This document shows, in pieces, positions 44,352 through 54,312 of a stretch of 64,000 bases of DNA (position 1 is the stretch's first letter; every line of letters starts with the position of its first letter). Made by a program: the position numbers and the translations under genes. The notes below the pieces were generated by a model, which saw only the letters and a list, made by a program, of their open reading frames with translations, was not told the DNA's origin and made no database searches. This stretch comes from an uncultured Bacteroidota bacterium. Lineage in GTDB: Bacteria; Bacteroidota; Bacteroidia; Flavobacteriales; Flavobacteriaceae. The stretch is taken from positions 37,840 to 101,839 of the forward strand of contig CABWZL010000001.1 in the NCBI GenBank assembly GCA_902509805.1, written 5' to 3'.

Positions 44352-45497
44352 ATGGACTTTATTAGTAATCCAATTTATGTATTATCAGTATTATGCTTAA
44401 TGGTTATTTTATCAGTTTATGCTGGTAAAACTAAAATTGGAAAGCAACTTGGTGGTGCTGCTTTATTAGTTATACTTTTTACGGCAGTCATTGCAAATTT
44501 TAATCTTATTCCTGCCGCATCAAATAGTATTGAACTGTATGATATAATCTTCAAATATATTGCGCCTATATCTATCTTTTATTTATTACTAAAGGTTAAT
44601 ATTACTTCGATTAAAAATGCTGGTTTACCAATGGTAGGACTTTTTGTAATAGGATCTTTAGCAACAACTTGTGGAATTATTATTTCTTGGTATTTATTAG
44701 CTCCAGATAGCCTTTTAGGAGAAGATGGTAAAATAATTGCTGGAATGTTAACTGGAACATATACAGGAGGAAGTGTAAACTTTAATGCGATTGCACTAGA
44801 GTATGAGTTTCAAAAAAAAGGTATTTTATATGCAGGAACAATAGCTGTAGACAATGTTGTAACAGCAATTTGGATAATGATTACATTAATTATCCCGACA
44901 TTTCTTAACCGTATTTGGAAGAGTAATAAAAAATTTATTTCTAATAAAAATAAATCTAATGAGGGAAATGATGAAAATGAGGCAATAAATTTAACCTCAC
45001 TTTCATGGTTATTATTTCTTGGAATTAGCGCTTATTACATTTCAGATATTATTTCACTCTATATAATTGACATCCCCTCAATTTTAATTCTAACAACTTT
45101 AGGTATTTTGTTAGCCCAAAGTAAGTTTATTTCAAATTTAAAGGGAAGTCAAAATCTTGGTCTTTATCTAGTCTATGTGTTTTTAGCAGTTATAGGAGCT
45201 TATTGTGAAATAGGTGCAGTTAGCCAACTACAAGAAGTTGGATTCTTATTGTTAATATTTACAATTTCTGCTGTTATTATTCATGGTCTATTATTTATTA
45301 TAATTGGTGGAATTATTTATCGAGACTGGGAAATGATTTCAATTGCTAGTCAGGCAAATATTGGCGGTGGAGCATCAGCTATAGCTCTTGCTGAAGCATT
45401 TGATAGAAAAGATCTTATTTTACCTGCAATTTTGATAGGTAGTCTTGGAAATGCTTTAGGGACTTATCTTGGATTTTTAGTAGTCTATATTCTTTGA
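44352..45497 (+). CDS. DUF819 family membrane protein (putative permease)
   Basis: A 381-residue protein with ten or so membrane segments. GTYTGGSVNFNAIAL near 135-149 and the C-terminal ASQANIGGGASAIALAEAF near 330-348 are characteristic of DUF819 (YjcL-like), a fold related to secondary transporters with inverted repeats. The substrate is unknown. It follows the exported RidA lipoprotein by 16 bases, which suggests a shared substrate such as an amino compound, but this is inference. It is convergent with the SGNH-like gene, 4 bases apart. Confidence 0.85.
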   Translation: MDFISNPIYVLSVLCLMVILSVYAGKTKIGKQLGGAALLVILFTAVIANFNLIPAASNSIELYDIIFKYIAPISIFYLLLKVNITSIKNAGLPMVGLFVIGSLATTCGIIISWYLLAPDSLLGEDGKIIAGMLTGTYTGGSVNFNAIALEYEFQKKGILYAGTIAVDNVVTAIWIMITLIIPTFLNRIWKSNKKFISNKNKSNEGNDENEAINLTSLSWLLFLGISAYYISDIISLYIIDIPSILILTTLGILLAQSKFISNLKGSQNLGLYLVYVFLAVIGAYCEIGAVSQLQEVGFLLLIFTISAVIIHGLLFIIIGGIIYRDWEMISIASQANIGGGASAIALAEAFDRKDLILPAILIGSLGNALGTYLGFLVVYIL

Positions 45498-45501
45498 TTC
45501 A

Positions 45502-46284
45502 TTAGAAAATAACTTCATCAGAAATTTGTTGGAGAAAGGTCAGAACTTCATCTTCAACTATACTATAGTATATATCTACACCTCTAGCGTCTTTTCCTTT
45601 ATATCTTTTAGATAGGTTTAATGATGATTCTGCACTTATATGTGAGAAAATAATACAACTAGCTAGATATGATCCATTTGGATTTGGATGCTTATTATCT
45701 TCCATTAATAAGTTAAACTGAGGATGTTTATCTTGAAAAAGTTTAAATGCTCTTCCTACAGGAATAAACATAGCAGTGGTTCCATCAATTATTTGTTTTA
45801 CACTTTCCTCTATTGGATAATCCTCATTGTTTGTATTAAACTGTTCCATCGATGGATACATCCATGTTGAGAAAAAATGAATTTGAGTTGAATCAGGAAT
45901 CAATGAAGAAATTTGATCAAAGTAAAATTTAGAATTGCCTTGAGCATTTGTTAAAATATTTGTACTATGTTCTTGAATTATTACATGGTCAAATGTTTCA
46001 CTTTCAAGAATAGATTTTAAATCAGGATTATTCCAATGAATCTTAAGGGTTGCTGATGGAACTGTAAAATGCTTAATATCCCAGTTTAGACCTCTTTCGA
46101 TTGACATCTTTTCAACTTGAGAAGGAAGATTCCAATAAAAAGTAAAACTATTTCCTATAAACAATATTTTTTCATTGATTATTTGATAGGGTAATAAATC
46201 TGTATCATCTGATGAGATTTCTGAAGCACTTGAGCTACATGAAACCAAAATAATTAAAGCTAAGGTCTTGAATATAATTTGCAT
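45502..46284 (-). CDS. SGNH-hydrolase-like lipoprotein (DUF4886-like)
   Basis: A 260-residue lipoprotein starting at the ATG 46282-46284, which places the signal correctly (IFKTLALIILVSCSS); the longer frame adds seven odd residues. The hydrolase fold is suggested by KILFIGNSFTFYWNLP, where GNS replaces the GDS block, by IIQEHS near 100, and by DNKHPNPNGSYLASC near the C-terminus, which holds the Asp-x-x-His pair. It may be an esterase or acetylesterase. It lies downstream of the serine hydrolase but beyond that gene's terminator. Confidence 0.72.
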   Translation of the reverse strand: MQIIFKTLALIILVSCSSSASEISSDDTDLLPYQIINEKILFIGNSFTFYWNLPSQVEKMSIERGLNWDIKHFTVPSATLKIHWNNPDLKSILESETFDHVIIQEHSTNILTNAQGNSKFYFDQISSLIPDSTQIHFFSTWMYPSMEQFNTNNEDYPIEESVKQIIDGTTAMFIPVGRAFKLFQDKHPQFNLLMEDNKHPNPNGSYLASCIIFSHISAESSLNLSKRYKGKDARGVDIYYSIVEDEVLTFLQQISDEVIF

Positions 46285-46295
46285 TGAATAAAGAT

Positions 46296-46336
46296 AAAAA
46301 AACACTTAGAATTGAATATTAACTATGTGTTTTTTT
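46296..46336 (-). terminator. Terminator after the serine hydrolase gene
   Basis: A 10-bp stem (AAAAAAACAC / GTGTTTTTTT) encloses a 21-base loop and is followed on the minus strand by T residues that form the distal arm. It begins at the stop codon of the serine hydrolase. The large loop makes it weaker than a standard terminator. Confidence 0.55.
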
Positions 46337-47595
46337 TATTTTAATGCTTGATAGATTAGTGTTTTGATTGTATCATGAAACCTCAATAAATATTGAGGCT
46401 CTCTAATTTGAACTAATATTATTCCGATTAGATCTTCTTGAGGGTCAACCCAATATTCAGTTCTATACGCTCCCCCTCCTGTAAGTTCCCCATTAGATCC
46501 TAGAACACTTAATTTTGCTCGATTATTAACAACTTGAACACCAAGACCGTGGCCAATACCTGCATATGGAAATATACCTTCAGTCAAGTTATCCTTTGTC
46601 ATTATTTCAATGGATTTTCTAGAAAGAATTTGAAGATCTTCATACTTACCTTCATTTAAAATCATTAAAAGAAATTTATTGAAATCTGATGAAGTACTAA
46701 GTAATCCTGCTCCACCTGAAAAAGATTTTTTTGGTCCGTCTATGTAATGTGTACCTTGAGAATCAAAAGTACCCTTATTAGGAGCTCTTTTAAGCCCATT
46801 ATCTTCTGAGTAAATGTAAACAGTAGTTAAACGATCTTTCTTAGAGTCTGGAAGATAAAATGAAGTATCTGTCATTTCAAGAGGATCAAATAAGTTTTCT
46901 TTAAGAAAAACATCAAAACTGTTTCCTGAAACTACTTCTACAATTGCACCGAGTATATCTGAACTATATCCATACACATATTCATCACCGGGATGAGCTT
47001 CATGAGGAAGTTTTGCTATTTTTTTTACAGTCTCTACTATCGATTCATTTCTATCTATTAAATAAAATCCTTGAATTCCTGCATCTTCCCATACCTCTGA
47101 CGCAATTCCAAATCCGTATCCTATACCTGATGTATGAGTAAGTAAGTCTATGATTGTAATTTCTCTATCCGCAGGTTCAATTGAATAACCATTATCAGAT
47201 TTCTTAGCAACAAAAGTTTCTTTAAATTCAGGAATATACTTACTAATATTTTCAGTAATTACAAGATCCCCTCTTTCCTGAAGCATCATAATTGCAGTAG
47301 CAGTTATAAACTTAGTTTGAGATGCTATTCTAAATATACTATTCGTTTTCATTGGAATTTGATTATCAATATCACTAAAACCAAAAGCTTCATGATAAAT
47401 AATTTCATCATTTTTAGAAATTAATACAACAGATCCTGGCAGAATTCCTTCTTTAGAAAATTCATCTAACTTATTTGAAAGTCTGGATAGTCTTTCATAA
47501 TCAAATCCATTCATTTCTAAGGTGAGAGAATTTAAACTTTGACCATTCAAAATATTACAAACTAATAAAACAAGTATATAATTAAATATTTTCAT
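46336..47595 (-). CDS. Serine hydrolase, class C beta-lactamase family
   Basis: A 419-residue exported enzyme starting at the ATG 47593-47595, which gives a normal signal peptide (MKIFNYILVLLVCNILNGQ). The nucleophile motif is Ser92-Gln-Thr-Lys95 (ASQTK). The second motif is Y-S-S near 210 where class C enzymes have Y-x-N, and LTHTSGIGYGFG near 155 is typical of this family. Such proteins include esterases and D-aminopeptidases as well as true beta-lactamases, and resistance should not be assumed. It is downstream of the susCD1 operon but separated by a terminator. Confidence 0.88.
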   Translation of the reverse strand: MKIFNYILVLLVCNILNGQSLNSLTLEMNGFDYERLSRLSNKLDEFSKEGILPGSVVLISKNDEIIYHEAFGFSDIDNQIPMKTNSIFRIASQTKFITATAIMMLQERGDLVITENISKYIPEFKETFVAKKSDNGYSIEPADREITIIDLLTHTSGIGYGFGIASEVWEDAGIQGFYLIDRNESIVETVKKIAKLPHEAHPGDEYVYGYSSDILGAIVEVVSGNSFDVFLKENLFDPLEMTDTSFYLPDSKKDRLTTVYIYSEDNGLKRAPNKGTFDSQGTHYIDGPKKSFSGGAGLLSTSSDFNKFLLMILNEGKYEDLQILSRKSIEIMTKDNLTEGIFPYAGIGHGLGVQVVNNRAKLSVLGSNGELTGGGAYRTEYWVDPQEDLIGIILVQIREPQYLLRFHDTIKTLIYQALK

Positions 47596-47613
47596 ATGAT
47601 TATAAATAATGAA

Positions 47614-47643
47614 AAAAACCTGCAACTTTCGTCACAGGTTTTT
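47614..47643 (-). terminator. Terminator of the susCD1 operon
   Basis: A 9-bp stem (AAAAACCTG / CAGGTTTTT) with a 12-base loop is followed by T residues on the minus strand. It lies 85 bases after the susD1 stop and closes the operon before the serine hydrolase gene. Confidence 0.8.
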
Positions 47644-47727
47644 AATGTAATAATGGTATTTCTTTTTTGGTCTTATAAACTAAACAAAATCAACAAATAA
47701 GAAGCTTAACAATTATTACTGTTAATA

Positions 47728-49425
47728 TTACTTTGCCCACCATAGTTTAGTTGACTGTTTATCTGGGCCTTGAACACTGTTAGCTTGCTCTACCTGAGCT
47801 CCATTAGTGTTATAAGGACCTGATCCATATCTGTGTCTCTGAGGATATGCTCCATTAGTATCTCCTAAAACAAAAATATCTCCATCAGTTACACCTGCAC
47901 TAAGTTCAGTTGGATATCCAGTATCTCTAACTACAGACCATGCTTCATAACCATTAGTAAATAATGCAATCCATCTTTGTGTTGCAATTTTCTCAAGGTT
48001 TTGATCAGTACTACCATTTAAAAGAGCCATACTCTCTGTTGCGATATAATTCTCTACATCAGCACTAGATACATTCCATAAACTCATAGCTTTTCTAATT
48101 CCAGTTTGATAGTAACTTTGAGCATCTCCACTAGCAAGACCTTTGGTTATTGCTTCTGCTATCATAAAGTGACTTTCAGCAGAAGTAAAAACTACAAATG
48201 GAAAAATAGGTTTTCCTGAATTATGTTGATTAACTACAACTTCAGATGGTTCAGACCATAATTTTCTGTCTAATAATGGTTTAATCTTACCATTTAATCT
48301 AGTTGGCTGACCAATATAATTAGTATTTTCAGGCATAGTAATTGTATATCCACCAGCACCATCAGAAGTCTTAGTGTAAGTAGCTCCTGAATTATCAAGT
48401 ATATCAGTCATATAAGCTACATGCTTATCAAATAATCCTACTCTTTCACCATCAGTTGGTTTAGCCCATTGAATAGTACCACCTTTACTTGGTTTAGCAT
48501 ATTTAGATAGTCTAGGATCATTATTATCTCTTAGAGCGTCAACTAAAGTTTTTGTTAAGTGCCAGTTTCCACCTCCGTAGAATGGACCCCACACATCACC
48601 ATAAACAGCACTTACCCATGTACTAATTTCAAGATCCCTTGGAAGTAGTGCATCTCTATCAGCTAGAACACCGCCAGAAACAGCAGATGCAACAGCAGAA
48701 GTAGAGAAAGATTCACCTGGAGCACCTTGCGCTCTAAGTCCCAATCTTAATTTTAAACTGTTTGCTAATTGTTTCCATGACTGAAGATCACCATTAAAAA
48801 AAAGATCATTTTCACTCAATTGGTCAACACCTGATCCTGTTGTAGCATCATTACCTATTAAAGAAATAGCTTGATCTAAATCAGATACAAGAGTAGAGTA
48901 AATTTCAAGCTGAGTATCATACTTTGGAGTAACAATATCAGGGTTTGAAGCCTCTGACATTGGAACCATTCCAAATGCGTCAGTATAGTATTGATAGTAT
49001 AGTCCTTTCATTATTAGTGCGATTGCATAATATTTATCATTTTCAAGAGTTCCCCCTTCCTTTACAAAATTTGTAAAGGCTGATAAAGTACTATTATAAG
49101 ATGCAAACCAAGCATCGTGGACTGCACTTGTATATCCAGGATTATAATTATAACCTAGGCCATCATCCCACCAATTGGATTTATATCCAAAGGCTGTGTG
49201 ACCAGCATATCTGTCCGCATGAATAATTGGACCCCTCCAGTAAGGATATCTGTTGGGTGCAAATAGCCCTGTTTGAGCGTTAGTTACAAAAAATTTTGCA
49301 CTAACATCACTAGCAGCTAAAGCATCTGGCTTTTCATTTATCTCATTGAAATCATCTGTACAAGAGATCATTAAAGCCATTAAAGCGATTGTTGTTAAAA
49401 AGTAATTGTTTTTCATAGTTTTCAT
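47728..49425 (-). CDS. SusD/RagB-family nutrient-binding lipoprotein (pair 1)
   Basis: A 565-residue outer-membrane lipoprotein with signal ending at Cys22 (MALMISC). Like SusD-like_2 proteins it opens with FNEINEKPDALAASDV, has helical TPR-like repeats (for example YYAIALIMKGLYYQYYTDAFG near 133-153) and a C-terminal region with QRWIALFTNGYEAWSVVR near 506-523. It caps the SusC partner encoded 6 bases upstream and captures the ligand. No glycan-specific signature can be read. An ATG three codons later is an alternative start. Confidence 0.92.
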   Translation of the reverse strand: MKTMKNNYFLTTIALMALMISCTDDFNEINEKPDALAASDVSAKFFVTNAQTGLFAPNRYPYWRGPIIHADRYAGHTAFGYKSNWWDDGLGYNYNPGYTSAVHDAWFASYNSTLSAFTNFVKEGGTLENDKYYAIALIMKGLYYQYYTDAFGMVPMSEASNPDIVTPKYDTQLEIYSTLVSDLDQAISLIGNDATTGSGVDQLSENDLFFNGDLQSWKQLANSLKLRLGLRAQGAPGESFSTSAVASAVSGGVLADRDALLPRDLEISTWVSAVYGDVWGPFYGGGNWHLTKTLVDALRDNNDPRLSKYAKPSKGGTIQWAKPTDGERVGLFDKHVAYMTDILDNSGATYTKTSDGAGGYTITMPENTNYIGQPTRLNGKIKPLLDRKLWSEPSEVVVNQHNSGKPIFPFVVFTSAESHFMIAEAITKGLASGDAQSYYQTGIRKAMSLWNVSSADVENYIATESMALLNGSTDQNLEKIATQRWIALFTNGYEAWSVVRDTGYPTELSAGVTDGDIFVLGDTNGAYPQRHRYGSGPYNTNGAQVEQANSVQGPDKQSTKLWWAK

Positions 49426-49431
49426 AAGTTT

Positions 49432-52400
49432 TTAAAAGTTTAATGTAAGATTCAGACCTAAACTTCTTAAAGAAGGTAAATTGTTTGAGTTAAATCCTTG
49501 AGCACCAATTGCAGTTCCAAGCATATTTTCTGGATCTACATCGGGAGCTTCTTTCGAAAAGAAGAAAAGATTTCTTCCTATAAGTTGAATACTTGCACTT
49601 TGAATACCATAATCTAACGTATTAGGAATTTGATATCCAATTGAAAGTTCTCTTAGTCTTATATTATCTTGGTCATAGATGTAATTTTCTGCAATAGTAG
49701 ATGTAGTACCCCAGTACTCCTGACCTGTAATTGAGGCTGTATTATCAGTATTGGTTGCAGTATTTAATCCGTCTAGAGTAATTCCAGACTCTCTATACTG
49801 TAAAGTTCTTGCACCTACACCATAACTATCAAGATTTGCAGACGTGTTTGAGTAAAATTGACCACCAAACCTTCCGTCAATTTGGAAGCCTAGAGTATAA
49901 TTTCCATATCTAATTGTATTATTCCATCCAGCTAAAAAGTCAGGTTGAGCAGTACCTAAATACTGATCAGGCCCAGAAGGTGATGGTCTACCATCTTCTC
50001 TTATTAGTTTTTGACCAGCATCATTTGTTTCCCAAGTTGTCCCGTAGATGTCACCAATAGTTCCTCCTACTTGAGCTCTTAACGACAGGTTACCACTATT
50101 TGTAGTCATATAGGTAAATGTCTCCAAGTCATCTATTAATGATAATAATTCATTTTCGTTCTTAGCATAGTTAAGAGAGGTGTCCCAAACCATTTTACTG
50201 TTTTGGATAAGTCTACCACCAATCGTAATTTCAACACCTTTATTAGAAACTTTTCCAACATTTTCTTTAAAGAACTGGTAACCAGTTGCAGCTGCAACAG
50301 GGACATTAAATATCATATCCGTAGTCTCTTTATCATATACTGAGATATCAAAGTTTAATCTGTTGCCTAGCATAGAACCTTCAATACCAAACTCAACAGA
50401 TGTAACCTGTTCAGGTTTTAGATCTGGATTTAACTTGATACTTGGAGCACTTAAAGTTGTTAGGCCAAAATATCCCTGACCCGGAACATCAAATGTTTGA
50501 CTTAATTGATAAGGATCTGTATCATTACCTACTTGAGCGTAACCAGCTCTAATTTTTAATAAGTTAAATACAGTTTGTTCAGGGTCTATAAAGCTATTCA
50601 CAATAGCAGAAACTGAAGCAGAGTTGTACATGTAAGATCTATTTTCTTCACCTAATGTTGAAGACCAATCATTTCTTGATGTTAAATCAACATATAAAAA
50701 ATCTTGGTATGCAAAACTAGCACTAGCATATGCAGAGTTAACTTTCTTTGTAGCTTGTGGTGTTTCTCTTGGCGCTAAAAGATTAGCAGCATTATTTAAA
50801 AAGAACTTTGTCGGAATTTTAAAGTTTTCTCCAAATTGATAGAAACCTTCAGCTGTTCTTTTAGATAAACTTCCACCTACATTTAATACTAGGTTAAGAT
50901 CACTTGTTAAATCTTTTTTAGCTGTAATTAACATATCTGTATTAAGTTCTCCATATGAATTTGTTGCTACATCCATTCTTCCTCCTCGGTAGAAATGATG
51001 TCCAGGCTTAGTAACTGTTTTATTTTTCATTTCAGTTATATCAGCACCTACTCTAACAAATGCACTTAACCAATCAGTGAATTCGTAGTTAACTTTGGCA
51101 AACCCAAAAAATCTATTTCTTCTTTCTTTTTGTGTATCGTGATTTGCCATCCAATAAGGATTAGCTGTTTGTGAATTAGGTCCCGCATAATTTCTAACTA
51201 CATATTCCTCAGGTGTTCCTGGATTATCAACTTGATATTGTTCTAAGTCTTTAATGTCAACAGATCTAGGCATTTGATAAAGAGGCCCCATAATACCTTC
51301 ACCTCCCAAAAATTGTCTGTTATTTACTTCCTGTGTAAAGTATGTAGCTTTTGCATCAACTGTTAATTTATCAGAAAGATTCATTACACCTCTTAAATTA
51401 AAGTTGTGACTTACTAATGTTGAACTAGGTATTATACCTTTGTGATCATTATTTGTATATGAAAATCTTACAGATCCTTTTTCAGAAGCATCCTGAATTG
51501 ACAATGATGTACTAGATTTTATACCAGTATCAAAAAAATCTTTTACGTTATCAGGGTATGCTTGAGCTCTTCTTGGCCTTCCATCAAAGTACATTTGTTC
51601 AGCCCCCATTTTTGGACCCCATGAAGAAGAACCAAAGTCAGTTAAGATATCAGTGTAAGCTCCGCCTAAGGTACCTTGCGCATATTCATTTTGAAACTCT
51701 GGCAAGTACATTGGATTATCCATAGTTAGGTTAGAATTAATTGAAATACCTAAGCCTTCTGCTTTGGATCCTGTTTTAGTTGTAATAAGAATAACCCCAT
51801 TACCTGCTCTTGATCCATATAATGCTGAAGCATTAGGACCTTTAAGAACTGATATTGATTCAATATCATTTGAGTTAACATCTGTTATACCTCCACCTGT
51901 TACGTAAGAACTATAATCAGCATTGTTGTTAGATTCAATTCCATCTGCATTTATAGGAACACCATCAACAACAATAAGAGCCTGGTTCATACCATTTACT
52001 GAGTTGTTACCTCTTAATGTAATTCTAGAACCTGACCCAATAGTACCTGAGTTAGTAATATTTAAACCTGCAACTTTTCCAATAAGAGAAGATGCAATGT
52101 TGTTATCTTTAATAGTATTTATATCATCTCCCGAAACTTCAGTTACTGAATATCCAAGTGATTTCTTTTCTCTTGAAATACCTAAAGCTGTAACCACAAC
52201 TTCGTCAAGAGCATTATCTGAAACTAGCTGAACGTTGATTTGAGATGAGCCTACGACTATTATTTGTGATTCATATCCAACATAACTAATTACCAATGAA
52301 CTTCCTTGAGATGATTCAATTGAGAAGTTACCATCAAAATCGGTTGTAGTACCTTCAGATGTTCCTTGAATAACAATTGAAGCGCCTGGTAAAGGTAGTC

Positions 52401-52494
52401 CATTATCATCACTAACTGATCCAGTGATTTGCTGCGCATATACTGACAGGCTAGTAGCAAATATCAGTAAACTGCTTAGTATTATTTTTTTCAT
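49432..52494 (-). CDS. SusC/RagA-family TonB-dependent outer-membrane transporter (pair 1)
   Basis: A 1020-residue receptor with signal peptide (cleavage near AYAQ), a carboxypeptidase-regulatory-like domain (about 22-100: ITGSVSDDNGLPLPGASI onward), a TonB-plug domain (about 110-235, with LRGNNSVNGMNQALIVVDGVPI split over the usual strands) and a large beta barrel ending in the aromatic residues LNLTLNF. It moves substrate across the outer membrane using TonB energy, with the SusD lipoprotein. Upstream lies the TPR-LuxR regulator gene, 90 bases away, with a tandem 9-bp repeat in the gap. Confidence 0.95.
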   Translation of the reverse strand: MKKIILSSLLIFATSLSVYAQQITGSVSDDNGLPLPGASIVIQGTSEGTTTDFDGNFSIESSQGSSLVISYVGYESQIIVVGSSQINVQLVSDNALDEVVVTALGISREKKSLGYSVTEVSGDDINTIKDNNIASSLIGKVAGLNITNSGTIGSGSRITLRGNNSVNGMNQALIVVDGVPINADGIESNNNADYSSYVTGGGITDVNSNDIESISVLKGPNASALYGSRAGNGVILITTKTGSKAEGLGISINSNLTMDNPMYLPEFQNEYAQGTLGGAYTDILTDFGSSSWGPKMGAEQMYFDGRPRRAQAYPDNVKDFFDTGIKSSTSLSIQDASEKGSVRFSYTNNDHKGIIPSSTLVSHNFNLRGVMNLSDKLTVDAKATYFTQEVNNRQFLGGEGIMGPLYQMPRSVDIKDLEQYQVDNPGTPEEYVVRNYAGPNSQTANPYWMANHDTQKERRNRFFGFAKVNYEFTDWLSAFVRVGADITEMKNKTVTKPGHHFYRGGRMDVATNSYGELNTDMLITAKKDLTSDLNLVLNVGGSLSKRTAEGFYQFGENFKIPTKFFLNNAANLLAPRETPQATKKVNSAYASASFAYQDFLYVDLTSRNDWSSTLGEENRSYMYNSASVSAIVNSFIDPEQTVFNLLKIRAGYAQVGNDTDPYQLSQTFDVPGQGYFGLTTLSAPSIKLNPDLKPEQVTSVEFGIEGSMLGNRLNFDISVYDKETTDMIFNVPVAAATGYQFFKENVGKVSNKGVEITIGGRLIQNSKMVWDTSLNYAKNENELLSLIDDLETFTYMTTNSGNLSLRAQVGGTIGDIYGTTWETNDAGQKLIREDGRPSPSGPDQYLGTAQPDFLAGWNNTIRYGNYTLGFQIDGRFGGQFYSNTSANLDSYGVGARTLQYRESGITLDGLNTATNTDNTASITGQEYWGTTSTIAENYIYDQDNIRLRELSIGYQIPNTLDYGIQSASIQLIGRNLFFFSKEAPDVDPENMLGTAIGAQGFNSNNLPSLRSLGLNLTLNF

Positions 52495-52557
52495 TGTTAA
52501 TTTTATTTTTTGTTTAATGTAAATATGATAATAATAAGATTTAGTAACAAATAATAG

Positions 52558-52577
52558 AATACTGCATTAATACTGCA
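52558..52577. promoter_or_regulatory. Tandem 9-bp repeat upstream of susC1
   Basis: AATACTGCA occurs twice with 11-base spacing, one DNA turn, 64-83 bases upstream of the susC1 start. Read on the minus strand, the distal copy supplies a TTG that lies 19 bases from a TATTATTTG box resembling the -7 element. This would place the repeats over the -33 region, where an activator could bind. The adjacent TPR-LuxR gene encodes a candidate regulator. Confidence 0.45.
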
Positions 52578-52584
52578 ATATTTT

Positions 52585-54312
52585 TTAAATATCAAATATA
52601 AATCTGTTTAGATCCTGCCCTTTTGCTATGTTAAGCTTCTTTGATAACCTGTACCTCTGACTTTCAACCGTCCTAGGTGAAATTCCTGAAATTCTTGAAA
52701 TCTCATTATTTGAATGATTCATTTTTATATATGAAGCAAGTCTTATATCTGTCTGGGATAACTTGGCTATAGCATTTAATCTTTTATAAAACTTAGGATA
52801 TACTTTACTAAACATCTTATCAAATTCTTCATACGCTTTTTCTGAGGTGGTAATATTTTTAATTTCTCTTTTTATATTTTTTAAATTTTGAGGATTGGAA
52901 ATATCATCGCTTAATTTATCTCTTAGGTTATTTAAATAGTCATTTCTTTGAGATATAAAATTAACCTTACTAAAAAGCTCTCTTCTTTTTAATTTTAACT
53001 CTTCATTAATTTTATCTTTTTCTAGATTTAGTCTTCTGTTTTTTTCTTTTTGTAAATCATTATTAAATTTCAACGATAAAAGGATTAATAATAAAATTGA
53101 TGATGACAGAAAAGAAACAAGGATAATTCTGTTTGCTCTCGCCTTAGATAGCCTTAGATCATTTTGCTTTTCACTAACAAGTATTAGGTTCTCTAGAGTA
53201 TTAAATTCATTTTCCTCTTGTTTTATTGATGGATCTTCATTGTAAAAGATAATTGAATCTTTAACACTTAATAAATTATTGATAGACCCTTCATCAGAAT
53301 ATATTTTTTCAAGAAGTTTAAAATTATCTAATTTTTGGGATTGATTAATATTTTTATCACTTAGGTTTTGTTGAATAAATTCATTTGCTTTGGAGCTCAT
53401 TCCCATTAAATAATATGCATTTGAAATTTTAATATTCACATTTATGATTCTTTGTGGAATCGATACGGTTAGATCTTTTGCTAAAAACAAGTATCCTAAA
53501 GACTCTTCCGTTTTACCTTGTGATTGTAAAAGATCAGCATAAACTAGATTTGCCTGAGCATATAAAACTTGTGATTCCTTGAATAAGACATCATCTAGTG
53601 ATGAGTTTTTTTCATGTACAGTCTTTATTTTATTATAATAATCCACAACCAACTCACCATTATCCGATATAAAGAATAAATTCATATATGAAAGATATAC
53701 TTGAATAACTTCTGTATACCTAATTGCACTGCTGTTAACCCTTTCAAAAACTTGATCTAATAGCTCTTCAGATGATTTTAGATCTCCTTGATCTCTTTTA
53801 ATTAATGCCAAATTAAGTAGGGAAGTATTAATTCCATAATATTTTTCATCATCATAATTTGAATCAAATAATTTAAAGTTATCCAAAGCCTCATTATAAA
53901 ATTTTTCGGCATTAACATAATCCTCTTTTTGATAGTATACAACACCCATTGAATTAAGAACCCAGGGCGGTTTAATCACATTTTTATTTCTTCTTTTATT
54001 TGGTTTTAACAGATCATAAAGCTCTAAAGACTTAGATAAATATTCAAATGAAGTTTTATATTCTCTTAAAAAATAATATACTTCACCTAAATAGTAATTT
54101 GTGTTTACATATTCGAGAGTAATTTCTTCTTCATCCTTAAAGGATTCAAGAGCCAAAAAACCAAATTCTAAAGCTTTTTGTGGCTCTGCAGCTTTATATT
54201 TTATAATTGAATCATTTAAAGATCCAATAAAATTTTGAGCATTTAGGACGTTGAAAACTGATCCTGAAACTATAAATATACTTAGGGCTATATTTTTTAT
54301 TGATATTTTCAT
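52585..54312 (-). CDS. TPR-containing membrane regulator with LuxR-type HTH
   Basis: A 575-residue protein. A signal-like N-terminus (to about residue 25) precedes TPR-type helices (about 30-330), for example YYLGEVYYFLREYKTSFEYL and MGVVYYQKEDYVNAEKFYNEAL. A membrane segment lies near 394-413, then a coiled coil (about 415-460). The end is a LuxR/GerE-type helix-turn-helix: EISRISGISPRTVESQRYRLSKKL near 538-561. The TPR part is therefore periplasmic and the HTH cytoplasmic. It sits directly upstream of susC1, so it probably controls that operon. It overlaps the gamma-glutamyltransferase gene by 4 bases (ATGA). Confidence 0.88.
   Translation of the reverse strand: MKISIKNIALSIFIVSGSVFNVLNAQNFIGSLNDSIIKYKAAEPQKALEFGFLALESFKDEEEITLEYVNTNYYLGEVYYFLREYKTSFEYLSKSLELYDLLKPNKRRNKNVIKPPWVLNSMGVVYYQKEDYVNAEKFYNEALDNFKLFDSNYDDEKYYGINTSLLNLALIKRDQGDLKSSEELLDQVFERVNSSAIRYTEVIQVYLSYMNLFFISDNGELVVDYYNKIKTVHEKNSSLDDVLFKESQVLYAQANLVYADLLQSQGKTEESLGYLFLAKDLTVSIPQRIINVNIKISNAYYLMGMSSKANEFIQQNLSDKNINQSQKLDNFKLLEKIYSDEGSINNLLSVKDSIIFYNEDPSIKQEENEFNTLENLILVSEKQNDLRLSKARANRIILVSFLSSSILLLILLSLKFNNDLQKEKNRRLNLEKDKINEELKLKRRELFSKVNFISQRNDYLNNLRDKLSDDISNPQNLKNIKREIKNITTSEKAYEEFDKMFSKVYPKFYKRLNAIAKLSQTDIRLASYIKMNHSNNEISRISGISPRTVESQRYRLSKKLNIAKGQDLNRFIFDI

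Noticed and set aside
46336..47595. Calling the serine hydrolase an antibiotic-resistance beta-lactamase
   Set aside because: The second active-site motif is Y-S-S rather than Y-x-N, and the family mostly contains esterases and peptidases; resistance is not supported.
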